NCBI GenBank assembly: GCA_900540595.1
Contig: UQGL01000004.1
Coordinates: 1 to 64,000 of the forward strand
Origin: an uncultured Oscillospiraceae bacterium
GTDB taxonomy: Bacteria; Bacillota; Clostridia; Oscillospirales; Ruminococcaceae
DNA: 64,000 nt
Reading direction: 5' to 3'
Under the pieces are notes generated by a model. The model was not told the origin of the DNA, did no database searches, and saw only the letters and a list, made by a program, of their open reading frames with translations. Both the position numbers and the translations under genes were made by a program. This document shows positions 33,397 through 43,436 of the stretch, piece by piece (the stretch's first letter is position 1; each line of letters starts with the position of its first letter).

Positions 33397-34152
33397 ATGG
33401 CAATTTACACTTGTGTCCTGCTGGACATCGACAATACGCTTCTTGACTTTGATGCTGCAGAGCGTCAGGCTCTGACCGACATGCTGGCAGAGTATGAGCT
33501 GCCCCACGATGAGCACGCCTGCGCCGTTTACCATCAGGTAAACCGGGAGCTGTGGGACGCACTGGCCAAGGGGCAGATGAACAAGCAAAAGCTGTTTCAG
33601 GTGCGGTTCGGCCGCTTTATGCAGGCTATGCAGCTGCCGGATAACGGCAAGGGCAAGGCCATGAACGACCGCTATGAGGAACTGCTCTCTACCCACGCCG
33701 ACCTGCTGCCCGGCGCGCTGACTGCGCTTGAGGAACTGAGCGAGGTGGCAACGCTTGCCATCGTCTCCAACGGCGCTGTTGCCGTGCAGGAGCCCCGCAT
33801 TGCGGCCTCCGGCATCGACCGCTATATGGACGGCATCTATATCTCTGAAAAAATCGGCGCAGCCAAGCCCAGTGCCAAGCTGTTTGAGCATGCCCTGCGT
33901 GATCTGGGCATCACGAACCGCAGCCGCGTGCTGATGGTGGGGGACGACCTGCTTGCCGACATCAAGGGCGGCATCAACGCCGGGGTGGACACCTGCTGGT
34001 ACAACCCCCAGAATGTCGAGAACAAGACCGACATCGCGCCGAAATTCACAGTTGGTTCCTATGAGGAGCTGTACCGCATTGTGATGGAGCCGGAAGAGCT
34101 GGAAAATCTGGGCGTGCGCAACCGCCGCCACAGCAACGAAGCCCTGCTGTAA
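33397..34152 (+). CDS. yjjG: YjjG-type HAD nucleotidase
   Basis: A 251-residue protein with HAD motif DIDNT (10-14), a helical cap (about 17-95), IVSNG near 123-128 and MVGDDLLADIKGG in the C-terminal half. The fit is to the YjjG group, which dephosphorylates noncanonical pyrimidine nucleotides to keep them out of DNA; substrate preference is by family resemblance. ATG 33397 follows ACAGAGGTAAGAAT. It stands alone before a weak hairpin and an ABC-F gene. Confidence 0.85.
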   Translation: MAIYTCVLLDIDNTLLDFDAAERQALTDMLAEYELPHDEHACAVYHQVNRELWDALAKGQMNKQKLFQVRFGRFMQAMQLPDNGKGKAMNDRYEELLSTHADLLPGALTALEELSEVATLAIVSNGAVAVQEPRIAASGIDRYMDGIYISEKIGAAKPSAKLFEHALRDLGITNRSRVLMVGDDLLADIKGGINAGVDTCWYNPQNVENKTDIAPKFTVGSYEELYRIVMEPEELENLGVRNRRHSNEALL

Positions 34153-34169
34153 GCAAGCACAGGGCATAC

Positions 34170-34204
34170 TGCCGCTGCCCGTATATAAGGCGGCGGCATC
34201 ATTT
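34170..34204 (+). terminator. Possible terminator after the HAD nucleotidase gene
   Basis: TGCCGCTGCC (34170-34179) pairs with GGCGGCGGCA (34189-34198), with one G-U pair, then TCATTTT. The weak T tail makes termination uncertain. Confidence 0.5.
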
Positions 34205-34225
34205 TGGAATTAAGGATGTACCGCT

Positions 34226-36127
34226 ATGTTGTTGGAACTTCAAAATTTAGGCAAGAGCTTCGGCGAACACGAGGTACTGCATGATGTGACAGCCGGGGTG
34301 GAGCGCGGCGACCGCATCGGCATTATCGGCGCCAACGGCACCGGCAAGACAACGCTCCTGCGCATACTGTGCGGCGAGAGCCTGCCCGATGCGGGGGACG
34401 CGGCGTTCGGCACCGACGTGACCACCGGCTATCTGGAGCAGAATGCCAGACTGGATCCCGCGCTTGATGTCTATGCCACGATGAAGCTGGTGTTCACCCC
34501 GGCGCTGGATGCCATGCAGCAGATGGAAGGTCTGCAGAAGCAGCTGGCTGCCGATCCCCACAATGCAGAGCTGACCGATAAGATCGCGCACTGCACCGCT
34601 GTGGTGGATGCGATGGATGCCTACAATATGGATACCCAGATCAAAAAGGTGCTGAACGGCATGGGGTTCCCGGCCGACACATGGACAAAGGCGGCGGGGG
34701 TACTCTCCGGCGGCGAGCAGACCCGCCTGCGTCTGGCCCGTTTGCTGCTGGAGCGGCCCGATCTGCTGATTTTGGACGAGCCTACGAACCATCTCGATCT
34801 GGAAACAATGGAATGGCTGGAAAATTACCTGAAGGCCTACCGCGGCGCGGTGCTGGTCGTCAGCCATGACCGCTATTTTCTGGATGCCGTCTGCACCCGC
34901 ATCTGGGAGCTGCGCGGCAAGAGCATCAAGACCTACCGCGGCAACTACTCAGCCTATCTGCCCCAGCGTGAGGCTGCCGATGAGCGCCAGCAAAAGCTGC
35001 ACGATGCCGCCGTGGAGAAGGCAGCCAAGCTGCAGGATTATGTGGACCGCAATCTCGTGCGCGCCTCCACCACCAAAATGGCGCAGAGCCGCCGCAGGCA
35101 GCTTGAAAAGCTGGAGATCGTGGAGGCACCCACCGCAGAGGCGTGGGAGCTGAACTTCCGCTTTGAGTATGACATTGAGCCGTATGATGAGCTGGTCATC
35201 ATGAAAAACCTGAGCGTTCACATCGGGGAGCGCACCCTCATTGATGCGCTGGACTATGTGGTCCACCGCGGTGATAAGCTTGTCATTGCCGGCCCCAACG
35301 GCGCTGGCAAGTCAACGCTTTTGCAGGTGCTGGACGGCAAGCGCCGCCCCTCCGGCGGCATGGTGCGGCTGGGCAGCGGCGCCAAGCCGGGCATCTTCAC
35401 CCAGCAGCAGGCGCGCCGCGCAGGCCGCGTCATGGATGCCATCTGGAACCAGTACCCCCGCTTTACGGAGCTGGAGGTGCGCAGCCATCTGGCGCGGTTC
35501 GGCTACCGCGGCGAGGAGGTATTCAAGGACTGTGCCGCTCTCTCCGGCGGCGAGCTGGCCCGCCTGCGCTTTGCCGAACTGGCGCTTGAGCGGCCGAACC
35601 TGATGTTCCTCGATGAGCCTACGAACCATCTGGACATCTATATGCGAGAGAGCCTGACCCAGGCGCTGGCGGCCTACACGGGCACGCTGCTGCTGGTCAC
35701 CCATGACCGCTACCTTATGCAGACGCTGGACTGCCCGATCATGTACCTTGAAAACGGCAGCGCGACATTTTATCAGAACTTTGCCGCACTGCAGAACCGC
35801 GAGGCCGGCAGAGGGGCCAAGGTACAGGAAACGCAGCAGAAGGTGGAGGACAGTGCCAAAAAGCAGGGCTACGGCAAGGAGCAGCGCAAGCGCCGCGCCG
35901 AGGTGCGCGCCCGCCTGAAAAAGGTCGAGACCGAGATCGAGGAGCTGGGAGCGCACATTGTAGAGCTGGAAAACGAGATCAACGACCCTGAGGTGCTGCG
36001 CGATCATCTGCTGCTGCGCGATAAATGCGATGAGTTAGACGATACAAGGTTCCATCAACAGGAGCTGTATGAGGAATGGGAAAAGCTGGCGGAGGAGCAG
36101 GAACGCTTCGAAAACGAGGGGGAATAG
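34226..36127 (+). CDS. ABC-F ATPase (ribosome-associated type)
   Basis: A 633-residue protein with two ABC domains and no membrane segments. Domain 1 has GANGTGKTTLL and LSGGEQTRLRLA, then DEPTNHLDL; domain 2 has GPNGAGKSTLL, LSGGELARLRFA and DEPTNHLD. An interdomain helical linker (about 235-310) carries basic coiled-coil residues, and the C-terminus (about 530-633) is a charged coiled coil. ABC-F proteins bind the ribosomal E site and act in translation or antibiotic protection. This one is most like general housekeeping forms; resistance activity cannot be claimed. Confidence 0.92.
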   Translation: MLLELQNLGKSFGEHEVLHDVTAGVERGDRIGIIGANGTGKTTLLRILCGESLPDAGDAAFGTDVTTGYLEQNARLDPALDVYATMKLVFTPALDAMQQMEGLQKQLAADPHNAELTDKIAHCTAVVDAMDAYNMDTQIKKVLNGMGFPADTWTKAAGVLSGGEQTRLRLARLLLERPDLLILDEPTNHLDLETMEWLENYLKAYRGAVLVVSHDRYFLDAVCTRIWELRGKSIKTYRGNYSAYLPQREAADERQQKLHDAAVEKAAKLQDYVDRNLVRASTTKMAQSRRRQLEKLEIVEAPTAEAWELNFRFEYDIEPYDELVIMKNLSVHIGERTLIDALDYVVHRGDKLVIAGPNGAGKSTLLQVLDGKRRPSGGMVRLGSGAKPGIFTQQQARRAGRVMDAIWNQYPRFTELEVRSHLARFGYRGEEVFKDCAALSGGELARLRFAELALERPNLMFLDEPTNHLDIYMRESLTQALAAYTGTLLLVTHDRYLMQTLDCPIMYLENGSATFYQNFAALQNREAGRGAKVQETQQKVEDSAKKQGYGKEQRKRRAEVRARLKKVETEIEELGAHIVELENEINDPEVLRDHLLLRDKCDELDDTRFHQQELYEEWEKLAEEQERFENEGE

Positions 36128-36146
36128 GCTTTTACCGTTCTGTAAC

Positions 36147-36174
36147 TTGTATTCCGGCGAAAAAGCGCTATACT
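36147..36174 (+). promoter_or_regulatory. Promoter of the surface polysaccharide cluster
   Basis: TTGTAT (36147-36152), a 16-base spacer and TATACT (36169-36174) lie 53 bases before the first gene. Confidence 0.65.
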
Positions 36175-36226
36175 ATAGGTTTAGCAAGAATAGTCGGAAC
36201 AGTGTAGGAAAAGTATATAAGGCGGG

Positions 36227-37006
36227 TTGAACACATTGCAGACCACCATTATCGTAGCAACGCATAAACCGTACTGGGTGCCGGAGGATCCGATGTATCT
36301 TCCGGTACAGATGGGCCATGCCATCCACCCGGCCATCGGCTATATCGGCGATGATACCGGCGAAAATATCTCGGAGCGCAACGCAAATTTCTGTGAGCTG
36401 ACGGGCCTGTACTGGGCAGCGCACAACATTGATTCCGACTATATCGGTATCGTGCATTACCGCCGCTATTTTGCCAGTCGGAAAAAGAGCCGCTTTGCGC
36501 CCAAGAAGGACCGCGTCATCAGCCATGAGGAGCTTTGCTCCATTCTGGCCACCACCAATGTAGTGCTGCCGCGAGAGCGCCATTACTTCATTGAAACAAA
36601 CTATACCCAGTATATCCACGCCCACCACAAGCGGGATCTCACGGCGACCCGCGCCATCATTGCGCGCAAATGCCCGGAGTATCTGCCCGCCTATGATATG
36701 TATATGTCCAAGACCCACGGCCACCACTTCAACATGTTCGTCATGAAAAAGGAGCTGCTGCAGCATTACTGCACATGGCTGTTCGACATCCTGTTTGATC
36801 TTGAGCGGGAGCTGGACATGACCGGCTACACGGTGAATGACCGCCGTGTGTTCGGCTTTGTGAGCGAGCGCCTGCTGGACGCCTGGCTCATTACCAACAA
36901 CATCAGCTTTGAGGAACTGGATATCGTCTATATGGAGCACCAGAACTGGCTGCACAAGGGTACGGCCTTCCTCAAGCGCAAATTTTTCCCGAAAAAAGAT
37001 GATTGA
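36227..37006 (+). CDS. DUF4422 family protein (capsule glycosyltransferase-like)
   Basis: A 259-residue protein with TTG start 36227 and AAGGCGG upstream. It matches DUF4422, found in capsule and exopolysaccharide clusters and thought to be a sugar transferase. Visible conserved stretches are IIVATHKPYWVP, GENISERNANFCELTGLYWAAHN, IGIVHYRRYF and the C-terminal DRRVFGFVSERLLDAWL. There is no membrane helix, so it is cytosolic. It opens the polysaccharide cluster and overlaps the next gene by 8 bases. Confidence 0.85.
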   Translation: MNTLQTTIIVATHKPYWVPEDPMYLPVQMGHAIHPAIGYIGDDTGENISERNANFCELTGLYWAAHNIDSDYIGIVHYRRYFASRKKSRFAPKKDRVISHEELCSILATTNVVLPRERHYFIETNYTQYIHAHHKRDLTATRAIIARKCPEYLPAYDMYMSKTHGHHFNMFVMKKELLQHYCTWLFDILFDLERELDMTGYTVNDRRVFGFVSERLLDAWLITNNISFEELDIVYMEHQNWLHKGTAFLKRKFFPKKDD

Positions 37007-37892
37007 TGCAAGAGATGTCACGGCGGTGGTCGTGACCTACAACCGCCTGCCGCTGCTGCGCCGGTGTCTGGCCGCTTTGCAGGCCCAAACTGTGCAGGGG
37101 CTGCGGGTGCTGGTGGTGGACAATGCCTCCGCCGATGGCACGGCGGAGTATCTGAAAACGCTCGCCATGCCGGGTCTTGTCTGCCGTATCCTCACAGAAA
37201 ATCTCGGCGGTGCAGGTGGCTTTGCCTACGGCATGCAGGCTGCGGCGGAGCTGGGCTGCAAGGCAGTCTGGCTTATGGACGATGACACCCTCCCCGAGCC
37301 TCAGGCGCTGGAAGCACTGCTGGCAGCTGATGCAGCCATGGACGGGGCATACGGCTGGTTGTCAAGCCGGGCTTTGGCCCCGGATGGCAGCGACCAGCCG
37401 ATGAACCTGCAGCGCAAAACGATGTACCGCGACATAGACGGCTTTGACGGAAAAGAGATCCCGGCTGTGATGGCCAGCTTTGTGTCGCTGTTTTTGCGCA
37501 TGGATACCGTGCGGCAGTTCGGTCTGCCCATCGCGGAGTTTTTTATCTGGTCAGATGACTGGGAATATACCCGCCGTATCTCGCGCTGCAAGCCCTGCCG
37601 TGTTATTCCGGCCAGCCGGGTCGTGCATGCCATGCAGAACCCGGGCATTGTGAACATTGCCCGCGATGTACCGGAGCGCTGGGCGCGCTACCGCTATTTT
37701 TACCGCAACGATGTCGTGCTGTACCGCCGCGAGGGGGCTGCAGGGTGGCTGTGGCTGCTGGCAAAGGACGCATGGCATACCGTGCAGGTGCTGCGCGACA
37801 GCCGGGGCCGCCGTGCCGAGCGCATCGGCATTATCTGGAAAGGCTTTGCTGCGGGGGTGGAATTCCGCCCACAGACACCCTATCTGCCATGA
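36999..37892 (+). CDS. Family 2 glycosyltransferase (galactofuranosyltransferase-like)
   Basis: ATG 36999 is the natural start (MIDARDVTAVVVTYNRL); the frame stays open upstream into the previous gene. The GT-A fold shows VVVTYNR (10-16), VDNASADGT (40-48) and LMDDDT with the DxD motif at 94-96, then a W-rich acceptor region FFIWSDDWEY. The pattern resembles GlfT2-type enzymes. It would add a sugar from a nucleotide donor to a growing glycan at the cytoplasmic membrane face. The donor is unknown. Confidence 0.87.
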   Translation: MIDARDVTAVVVTYNRLPLLRRCLAALQAQTVQGLRVLVVDNASADGTAEYLKTLAMPGLVCRILTENLGGAGGFAYGMQAAAELGCKAVWLMDDDTLPEPQALEALLAADAAMDGAYGWLSSRALAPDGSDQPMNLQRKTMYRDIDGFDGKEIPAVMASFVSLFLRMDTVRQFGLPIAEFFIWSDDWEYTRRISRCKPCRVIPASRVVHAMQNPGIVNIARDVPERWARYRYFYRNDVVLYRREGAAGWLWLLAKDAWHTVQVLRDSRGRRAERIGIIWKGFAAGVEFRPQTPYLP

Positions 37893-39607
37893 ATCTGACT
37901 GAATCGATCTGCCGCAGGGCTGCCCGCGCCGATGCGGTGGCGTTTGATGTGTTTGATACTCTCATCAAGCGGGACACAGCAACCCCTACGGAGCTGTTCC
38001 GTATGCGGGGAGAGGCTTTCTATACAGCCCGCATCGAGGCCGAGCGCGAAGCGCGCGCAGCTAAGGGCGGGGAGGTGACGCTGGCGGAGATATACGCCCG
38101 GCCCTGCCTTGCGGGCTATGACCCGGCACAGGAGTGTGCCGCCGAGCTGGCCGCCTGCGTGCCGTACCGACCGGTGCTGGATGTAGTGCAGCAAATGCGC
38201 CGGCAGGGCAAAAAGCTCTACTATATTTCAGACATGTACCTGCCGCAGACACAGATCGATGCGATGCTGCGCCGCTGCGGCTACCCCGCCTTTGACGGCG
38301 GTCTTGTGTCCAGCACCTATGGTGTGCAGAAGCGAAGCGGAAAGCTGTTCCGGCAGTTTCTGCATGAGACAGAGCTGGACGCAAGACGGGTGCTGTTTAT
38401 CGGGGACAGCTGGCGGGCGGATGTGGCCGGTGCGGCGCTGGCCGGTATTCCGGCCTGGCATCTGCCGACGCCGCCGCAGCCTGCGGATGCTGTGGCAGCC
38501 TTTGTGGAAAACCGCCTGCCCGCGCTGCAGCCGGGCGGGCAGGCACTGGGCTTTTCAGTGCTGGGGCCGCTTGCCGTGGCATTTTGCAAATGGCTGCATG
38601 ACCGGCGGGCCGCACGCCCGGCCGCAGGGCTTTATTTCCTCGCGCGGGATATGTATCTGATGCGGGAGGTCTACGGCCTGCTTTACCCCGAGGAAAAGAC
38701 AGAGTATCTGCAGGTTTCCCGCCGCAGTCTGGCCCCGGCGTTTCTGGTGGCGGGTGAGTATGCGTGCGTGCTGGCGGCGCTGCCGCGCCAACGGCTGACC
38801 GGCGCGCAGCTTGCCGCGTACTGCGGCACTGTCTGCCCGGAAGGTGAGGCGGAAGGCGTTTTCGACCTCAAGACGCCGGACACAAAAGCACTGTATGCGT
38901 TTTTGGCAAAGCTGCCGCGCCCCGAAGCGGCCGATGCAGTCACGGGTTACCTGCAGAGCAGGCCGCTGCGGACGGGGGATATCCTTGTGGACATCGGCAG
39001 CGGCGGCACGACCCAGCTGCTGCTGGAAAAGCTGCTTGGGACGGAGCTGCATGGGATGCAGCTTTCGGCGGATGACCGGCTGCGCAGCCGGTTCAGCGCG
39101 GCGCGCACCGAGGTGTTTCTCTTTGACGGTGCCCCGGCACCGCGCATCTACTGGGCGGGGCAGCCCCTTTTGGAACGCCTGCTTTCGCAGGATGTCGGGG
39201 CAACCCTCAGCTACACGAAAACGCCTGCGGGCTTTCGCGTGAATACCGCCGCCCAGCCGGCTGAGCCGTTAGTAGCAGAGCTGCAGCGCGGTGTGCTGTA
39301 TTTTGCGCAAGAATGGCAGAAAAGCGTGCTGAACGGGCAGACAATAGAGCCGCAGCGCGCAATCACTCCGTTTTTGCGGCTGGTGGAAAGCCCTACTGCT
39401 TTACAGGTGAAGCTGCTCGGGGACTTGACCGTTGAGGACGGCGGTATCTACCCGCTGGCAGCACCCCGCAGCGTGGGGTATTACCTGACCCACCCTGCAG
39501 CCGCCGGGCGCGACCTTGGCACGGCGCGGTGGAAGATCGGCTTTTTAAAGCGGCTGGCTCCGTTGCCGCTGCCCTACGGGAAAATCTATCAGGAACTCAA
39601 AAAATAA
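37889..39607 (+). CDS. HAD-superfamily protein of polysaccharide clusters (COG5610-like)
   Basis: ATG 37889 overlaps the previous stop (ATGA). The 572-residue protein starts with a HAD domain (DVFDT at 20-24, ISDMYLP near 111, GDSWRAD near 172) and continues with a longer region (about 230-572) of unknown fold. Such HAD proteins recur in exopolysaccharide and capsule clusters; their activity (phosphatase or transferase regulation) is not settled. Codon use matches the neighbours. Confidence 0.75.
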   Translation: MNLTESICRRAARADAVAFDVFDTLIKRDTATPTELFRMRGEAFYTARIEAEREARAAKGGEVTLAEIYARPCLAGYDPAQECAAELAACVPYRPVLDVVQQMRRQGKKLYYISDMYLPQTQIDAMLRRCGYPAFDGGLVSSTYGVQKRSGKLFRQFLHETELDARRVLFIGDSWRADVAGAALAGIPAWHLPTPPQPADAVAAFVENRLPALQPGGQALGFSVLGPLAVAFCKWLHDRRAARPAAGLYFLARDMYLMREVYGLLYPEEKTEYLQVSRRSLAPAFLVAGEYACVLAALPRQRLTGAQLAAYCGTVCPEGEAEGVFDLKTPDTKALYAFLAKLPRPEAADAVTGYLQSRPLRTGDILVDIGSGGTTQLLLEKLLGTELHGMQLSADDRLRSRFSAARTEVFLFDGAPAPRIYWAGQPLLERLLSQDVGATLSYTKTPAGFRVNTAAQPAEPLVAELQRGVLYFAQEWQKSVLNGQTIEPQRAITPFLRLVESPTALQVKLLGDLTVEDGGIYPLAAPRSVGYYLTHPAAAGRDLGTARWKIGFLKRLAPLPLPYGKIYQELKK

Positions 39608-39628
39608 CTGCGAAGGGAGAGCGGTGTC

Positions 39629-40645
39629 ATGGCAAAACTCAGTGTGATCGTCCCGGCGTACAACGCCGAGACGACGCTGCGCACCGCAGTCGAGTCGATC
39701 CTTTCGCAGCAGGTGCCGGGGCTGGAAATCATCATCGTCAACGATGGCTCCACGGATGCAACGGACAAAATATGCCATGCGCTGGCCAGCCAAAACCAGT
39801 GCATCCATGTCATAACCCAAAAAAACGCCGGGATCTGTGCGGCCCGCAACCGCGGGCTGGAGGCAGCGAGCGGAGAATTTCTGACCTTCTGCGATGATGA
39901 TGACCTGCTCTGGCAGGGGGCGCTCAAGCTGCTGCTGCAGACGGCGGAGGATACCCGCGCGGACATCGTGCGCGGCGGCTATGAGCTGCTGCGCCAGCGC
40001 CCTGACGGTACAATGGTCCAGCAGCCGCATCCCGCCGGGCAGGCCTGCACAATCGAGCTTGGCAGCGGCGGCTACGGAGCCTTTTTGACAAACAGCGGCC
40101 CGCAGTTTGTCTGGAACGCCCTCTACCGCCGCACCGCGCTGCTGGGGCTGCGCTTCAATGAGCGATGCAGCTTCGGGCTGGAGGATTTCGTTTTCAATGC
40201 CGCCGCCTACCGGCGCATCAGCAAAGCGGTCTATATCCCGCAGGTGGTCTACCGCCATTTTGAGGGCACGCAAAGCACCTCCTGCGCGCGGTCGGCCCAA
40301 GCGCTGCTGGGGCGCATCCGGGCGCTGGAGCCATGGATGGAGGCGGAATTTCACGCCGCCCAGCGCTGGTGTGACGCCGATGAACTGCAGGTCGTCTGGA
40401 AGGATCGCCGCGCTCAGGCAGTCACATTTTTGATGCACCAGCTGCGGGATGCCCACGCCCCCGGCGCCATTCGCCGCCGCGCCTGGCAGACGCTGCGGCA
40501 GGTACTGGGCCCGTATCCCGGCGGGATGGTTGACATTTTACACGATGCAGGGCACAATAAGAAACAGACCGTGGCACTGCTTTTATACCAGATGCGGCTG
40601 CAGAGACTGTATGATCTGCTGCCGGTCAGAGAGGAACAGCTATGA
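39629..40645 (+). CDS. Family 2 glycosyltransferase
   Basis: A 338-residue GT2 enzyme: LSVIVPAYNAE (4-14), IIIVNDGSTD (34-43), and acidic motif FCDDDD (87-92). The C-terminal third is helical and basic, without obvious membrane helices. ATG 39629 follows GAAGGGAGAGCGGTGTC. It overlaps the next gene by 4 bases (ATGA). It would transfer a sugar to a membrane-linked glycan; donor and linkage are unknown. Confidence 0.9.
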   Translation: MAKLSVIVPAYNAETTLRTAVESILSQQVPGLEIIIVNDGSTDATDKICHALASQNQCIHVITQKNAGICAARNRGLEAASGEFLTFCDDDDLLWQGALKLLLQTAEDTRADIVRGGYELLRQRPDGTMVQQPHPAGQACTIELGSGGYGAFLTNSGPQFVWNALYRRTALLGLRFNERCSFGLEDFVFNAAAYRRISKAVYIPQVVYRHFEGTQSTSCARSAQALLGRIRALEPWMEAEFHAAQRWCDADELQVVWKDRRAQAVTFLMHQLRDAHAPGAIRRRAWQTLRQVLGPYPGGMVDILHDAGHNKKQTVALLLYQMRLQRLYDLLPVREEQL

Positions 40646-41490
40646 AAACGATTCTTGTTACCGGCGCGGCGGGGTATATCGGCCGTCATGTTGTAAAGAA
40701 TGCCCTTGACCGCGGCTATCGTGTCATTGCGGCGGATTTCAACTTCAAGGGCGTGGATGAGCGTGCAGAATTCTGTGATGAACCGCTGTTCAGCGGGGAT
40801 CCTGATCTGTACAAGAAGCTGGGCAGCCCGGACATCTGCATCCATCTGGCGTGGCGCGACGGCTTCCGTCACAATTCTGCTGCCCATATGAAGGATCTGT
40901 CCAGCCATGTGACCTTTCTCAACACGCTGGTGGAGGGCGGTCTGCAGGGGTTGAGCGTTATGGGCACGATGCATGAGGTCGGCTACTGGGAGGGTGCCAT
41001 CAACGAAAGCACCCCCTGCAAGCCGCAGAGCCAGTATGGCATTGCGAAAAACGCCCTGCGCCAGAGCCTGATGCTCAGCCTTGCGGATTCCCCCTGCAGG
41101 CTGCACTGGCTGCGCGCGTACTATATCACGGGGGATGAAGCCCACGGCAGCTCGATTTTTGCCAAGATCACGCAGGCAGAGCAGGACGGCAAGGCGACCT
41201 TCCCGTTCACGAGCGGCAGCAATCTTTACGACTTTATTGATGTGGATGAGCTTGCCAATATGATCGTGGCAGCCAGTGTGCAGGACCGGATCAACGGCAT
41301 CATCAATGTATGCACCGGCAAGCCCATGAGCCTGGCAGACCGTGTGGAAAAATTCCTGCGGGACAAAAACTACAAGATCAAGCTCGACTACGGCGCATTC
41401 CCGGACCGCCCCTACGACAGCCCGGGCACCTGGGGTGACCCGGCAAAGATCAACCGGATTCTGGCTATGGATAAAAAGGAACAGCAATGA
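40642..41490 (+). CDS. NAD-dependent epimerase/dehydratase (extended SDR)
   Basis: A 282-residue protein with the dinucleotide-binding motif TGAAGYIG (7-14) and catalytic YGIAK (Y-x3-K), preceded by an M-G-T-M active-site strand. It would convert a nucleotide sugar for the neighbouring transferases (epimerase, reductase or dehydratase; not decidable). It is coupled to both neighbours by 4-base overlaps (ATGA at 40642 and 41487). Confidence 0.88.
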   Translation: MKTILVTGAAGYIGRHVVKNALDRGYRVIAADFNFKGVDERAEFCDEPLFSGDPDLYKKLGSPDICIHLAWRDGFRHNSAAHMKDLSSHVTFLNTLVEGGLQGLSVMGTMHEVGYWEGAINESTPCKPQSQYGIAKNALRQSLMLSLADSPCRLHWLRAYYITGDEAHGSSIFAKITQAEQDGKATFPFTSGSNLYDFIDVDELANMIVAASVQDRINGIINVCTGKPMSLADRVEKFLRDKNYKIKLDYGAFPDRPYDSPGTWGDPAKINRILAMDKKEQQ

Positions 41491-43430
41491 AACGATTAGG
41501 CATCTTTTTCTTCTACGAAAAAAACGGCGATGTGGATGATTTCATCACCTACTATCTCGCAGATCTGCATAAGAACCTGACCGAGCTGGTCGTTGTCTGC
41601 AACGGCAAGCTCAGCGCGCAGGGACGCGCCGCTTTTGAGCAGTTCACCGACACGATCATCGTGCGGGAAAACAAGGGGCTCGATGTATGGGCCTACAAGA
41701 CGGCGCTTGACTTCTACGGCTGGGAGAAGCTGTCGGAATATGACGAGATCGTCATGACGAACTCGACCCTTATGGGCCCCGTGCGCCCGCTGCGGGAGAT
41801 GTTCGAGGCCATGTGGGAAAATCAGGATCTGGATTTCTGGGGCCTTTCCGTACACCACGGCGCAAAGTCGAACCCCTTCAAGGGCAAGCATCTTTACAAC
41901 TATCTGCCGGTGCATATCCAGTCCCATTTCATTGTCTATCGCAAGCGCTTTGTGCAGAACCCGGAGCTGCAGGCCTATTGGGATACGATGCCGATGATCG
42001 AAAGCTACACCGACTCGGTGCAGCGGTATGAGGCTGTGTTCACGAAGCAGTTCGGTGATAAGGGCTTTAAGTGGGATGTCTATGTCAAGACCGATGACCT
42101 GAAGGAGTTTACCGACTACCCGCTGCTGGTCTGCCCGACGTTGCTGCTGCGCGAAAAAAAATGCCCGCTTTTCAAGCGCCGCAGCTTTATGCATGAGCTG
42201 GAGGCCTACCTCAACGATACCGCAGGCGAGCCGGTGCAGGAGCTGTATGACTATCTGCGCGATGAGACGGACTACCCGCTGGAGCTGATCTGGAAGAATA
42301 TGATCCGGACGATGCACCCCCACGATTTCACACGGAATCTGGCGCTGACCCGCATCATTGAACCGACCGTGCAGGATGCCGCTGCGGCGCAGAGCCTTTG
42401 CAAAAACCGCCGCATTGCGCTGGCCATGCATCTGTATTTTATTGATATGCTCGGCCAGAGCAGGGCCTTTGCCGCCAAATTCCCACCACAGACCGATGTC
42501 TTTATCACAACAAGCAGCGCCGATAAAAAGCCGCAGATCGAGGCGGCCTTTGCCGGTCTGCCGGTACACAGCGTTACCGTGACTGTGGTGGAGAATCAGG
42601 GCCGTGATGTGGCAGCCTTCCTCTGTGATCTGGCCCCGCAGCTGCGGGAATATGATTATGCCTGCTTTATGCATGATAAAAAAGCCGTCCAGACAAAGCC
42701 CGGCAGCGTGGGTGCAGGCTTCGGCTATGTCTGCAATGAGAATGTCTGCAAAAATTCGGCGCATGTGCTGAATGTTCTGTGCGAGTTTGAGAAGGACCCT
42801 TACCTCGGTATCCTTTGCCCGCCGTACCCGACCCACGGACTGTATTTTATGAATATGTGCTCCGGCGGCTGGGGCCCGAACTTTGAAAATACGAAGAAGC
42901 TGATGAAGGATCTGGGGCTGGATGTGCCTATCTCGGGTGAAAAATCGCCCATTGCGCCCTACGGCAGTGTGTTCTGGTTCCGCCCGCGGGCGCTCGCGCC
43001 GCTGTTTGACCACGGCTGGAAGCATACGGACTTCCCGCCGGAGCCGCTGCCGCAGGACGGTACGATCAGCCATGCCATCGAGCGCATCTACCCGTTTGTG
43101 GCCCAGAGCGCAGGCTACTACCCGGCCGTTGTCATGAGCAAAAGCTATGCCGTCACCCACAACGATACGATGCAGGCCTACGCATCCGCCATGATCCGCC
43201 CGCTGGCCCGCGTCTTTGACTGCACGACCTTCTATGGGGCGTCCAGCTCGGCGGTAGGGTTTGCCTACAAGCGCCACCATCTGTTCAGCCACTACGGCCC
43301 GTATTCTGACAGCAAGCGCCGCCATGCCCGGAACTGGCTGCGGGACAATCTGCCCGGCGGCTCCTACCGGGTCATCATCAATACAAAGCGCGCGATTTTC
43401 GGCCCGCATGAGGGCCCCTATGAGGACTGA
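41487..43430 (+). CDS. RgpF-family rhamnan synthesis protein
   Basis: A 647-residue protein with two parts: residues about 1-300 (RLGIFFFYEKNGDVDDFITYYLADL...IVRENKGLDVWAYKTAL) and about 310-600 (VFITTSSADKKPQIEAAF...VVENQGRDVAAFLCDLAP...ACFMHDKK). Both match the RgpF family, which in streptococci transfers rhamnose in cell-wall rhamnose polysaccharide. The second part carries the NQGRDVAAF signature. The sugar used here is not known. It is followed by a shorter paralogue. Confidence 0.87.
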   Translation: MKRLGIFFFYEKNGDVDDFITYYLADLHKNLTELVVVCNGKLSAQGRAAFEQFTDTIIVRENKGLDVWAYKTALDFYGWEKLSEYDEIVMTNSTLMGPVRPLREMFEAMWENQDLDFWGLSVHHGAKSNPFKGKHLYNYLPVHIQSHFIVYRKRFVQNPELQAYWDTMPMIESYTDSVQRYEAVFTKQFGDKGFKWDVYVKTDDLKEFTDYPLLVCPTLLLREKKCPLFKRRSFMHELEAYLNDTAGEPVQELYDYLRDETDYPLELIWKNMIRTMHPHDFTRNLALTRIIEPTVQDAAAAQSLCKNRRIALAMHLYFIDMLGQSRAFAAKFPPQTDVFITTSSADKKPQIEAAFAGLPVHSVTVTVVENQGRDVAAFLCDLAPQLREYDYACFMHDKKAVQTKPGSVGAGFGYVCNENVCKNSAHVLNVLCEFEKDPYLGILCPPYPTHGLYFMNMCSGGWGPNFENTKKLMKDLGLDVPISGEKSPIAPYGSVFWFRPRALAPLFDHGWKHTDFPPEPLPQDGTISHAIERIYPFVAQSAGYYPAVVMSKSYAVTHNDTMQAYASAMIRPLARVFDCTTFYGASSSAVGFAYKRHHLFSHYGPYSDSKRRHARNWLRDNLPGGSYRVIINTKRAIFGPHEGPYED

Positions 43431-43436
43431 TCTGCC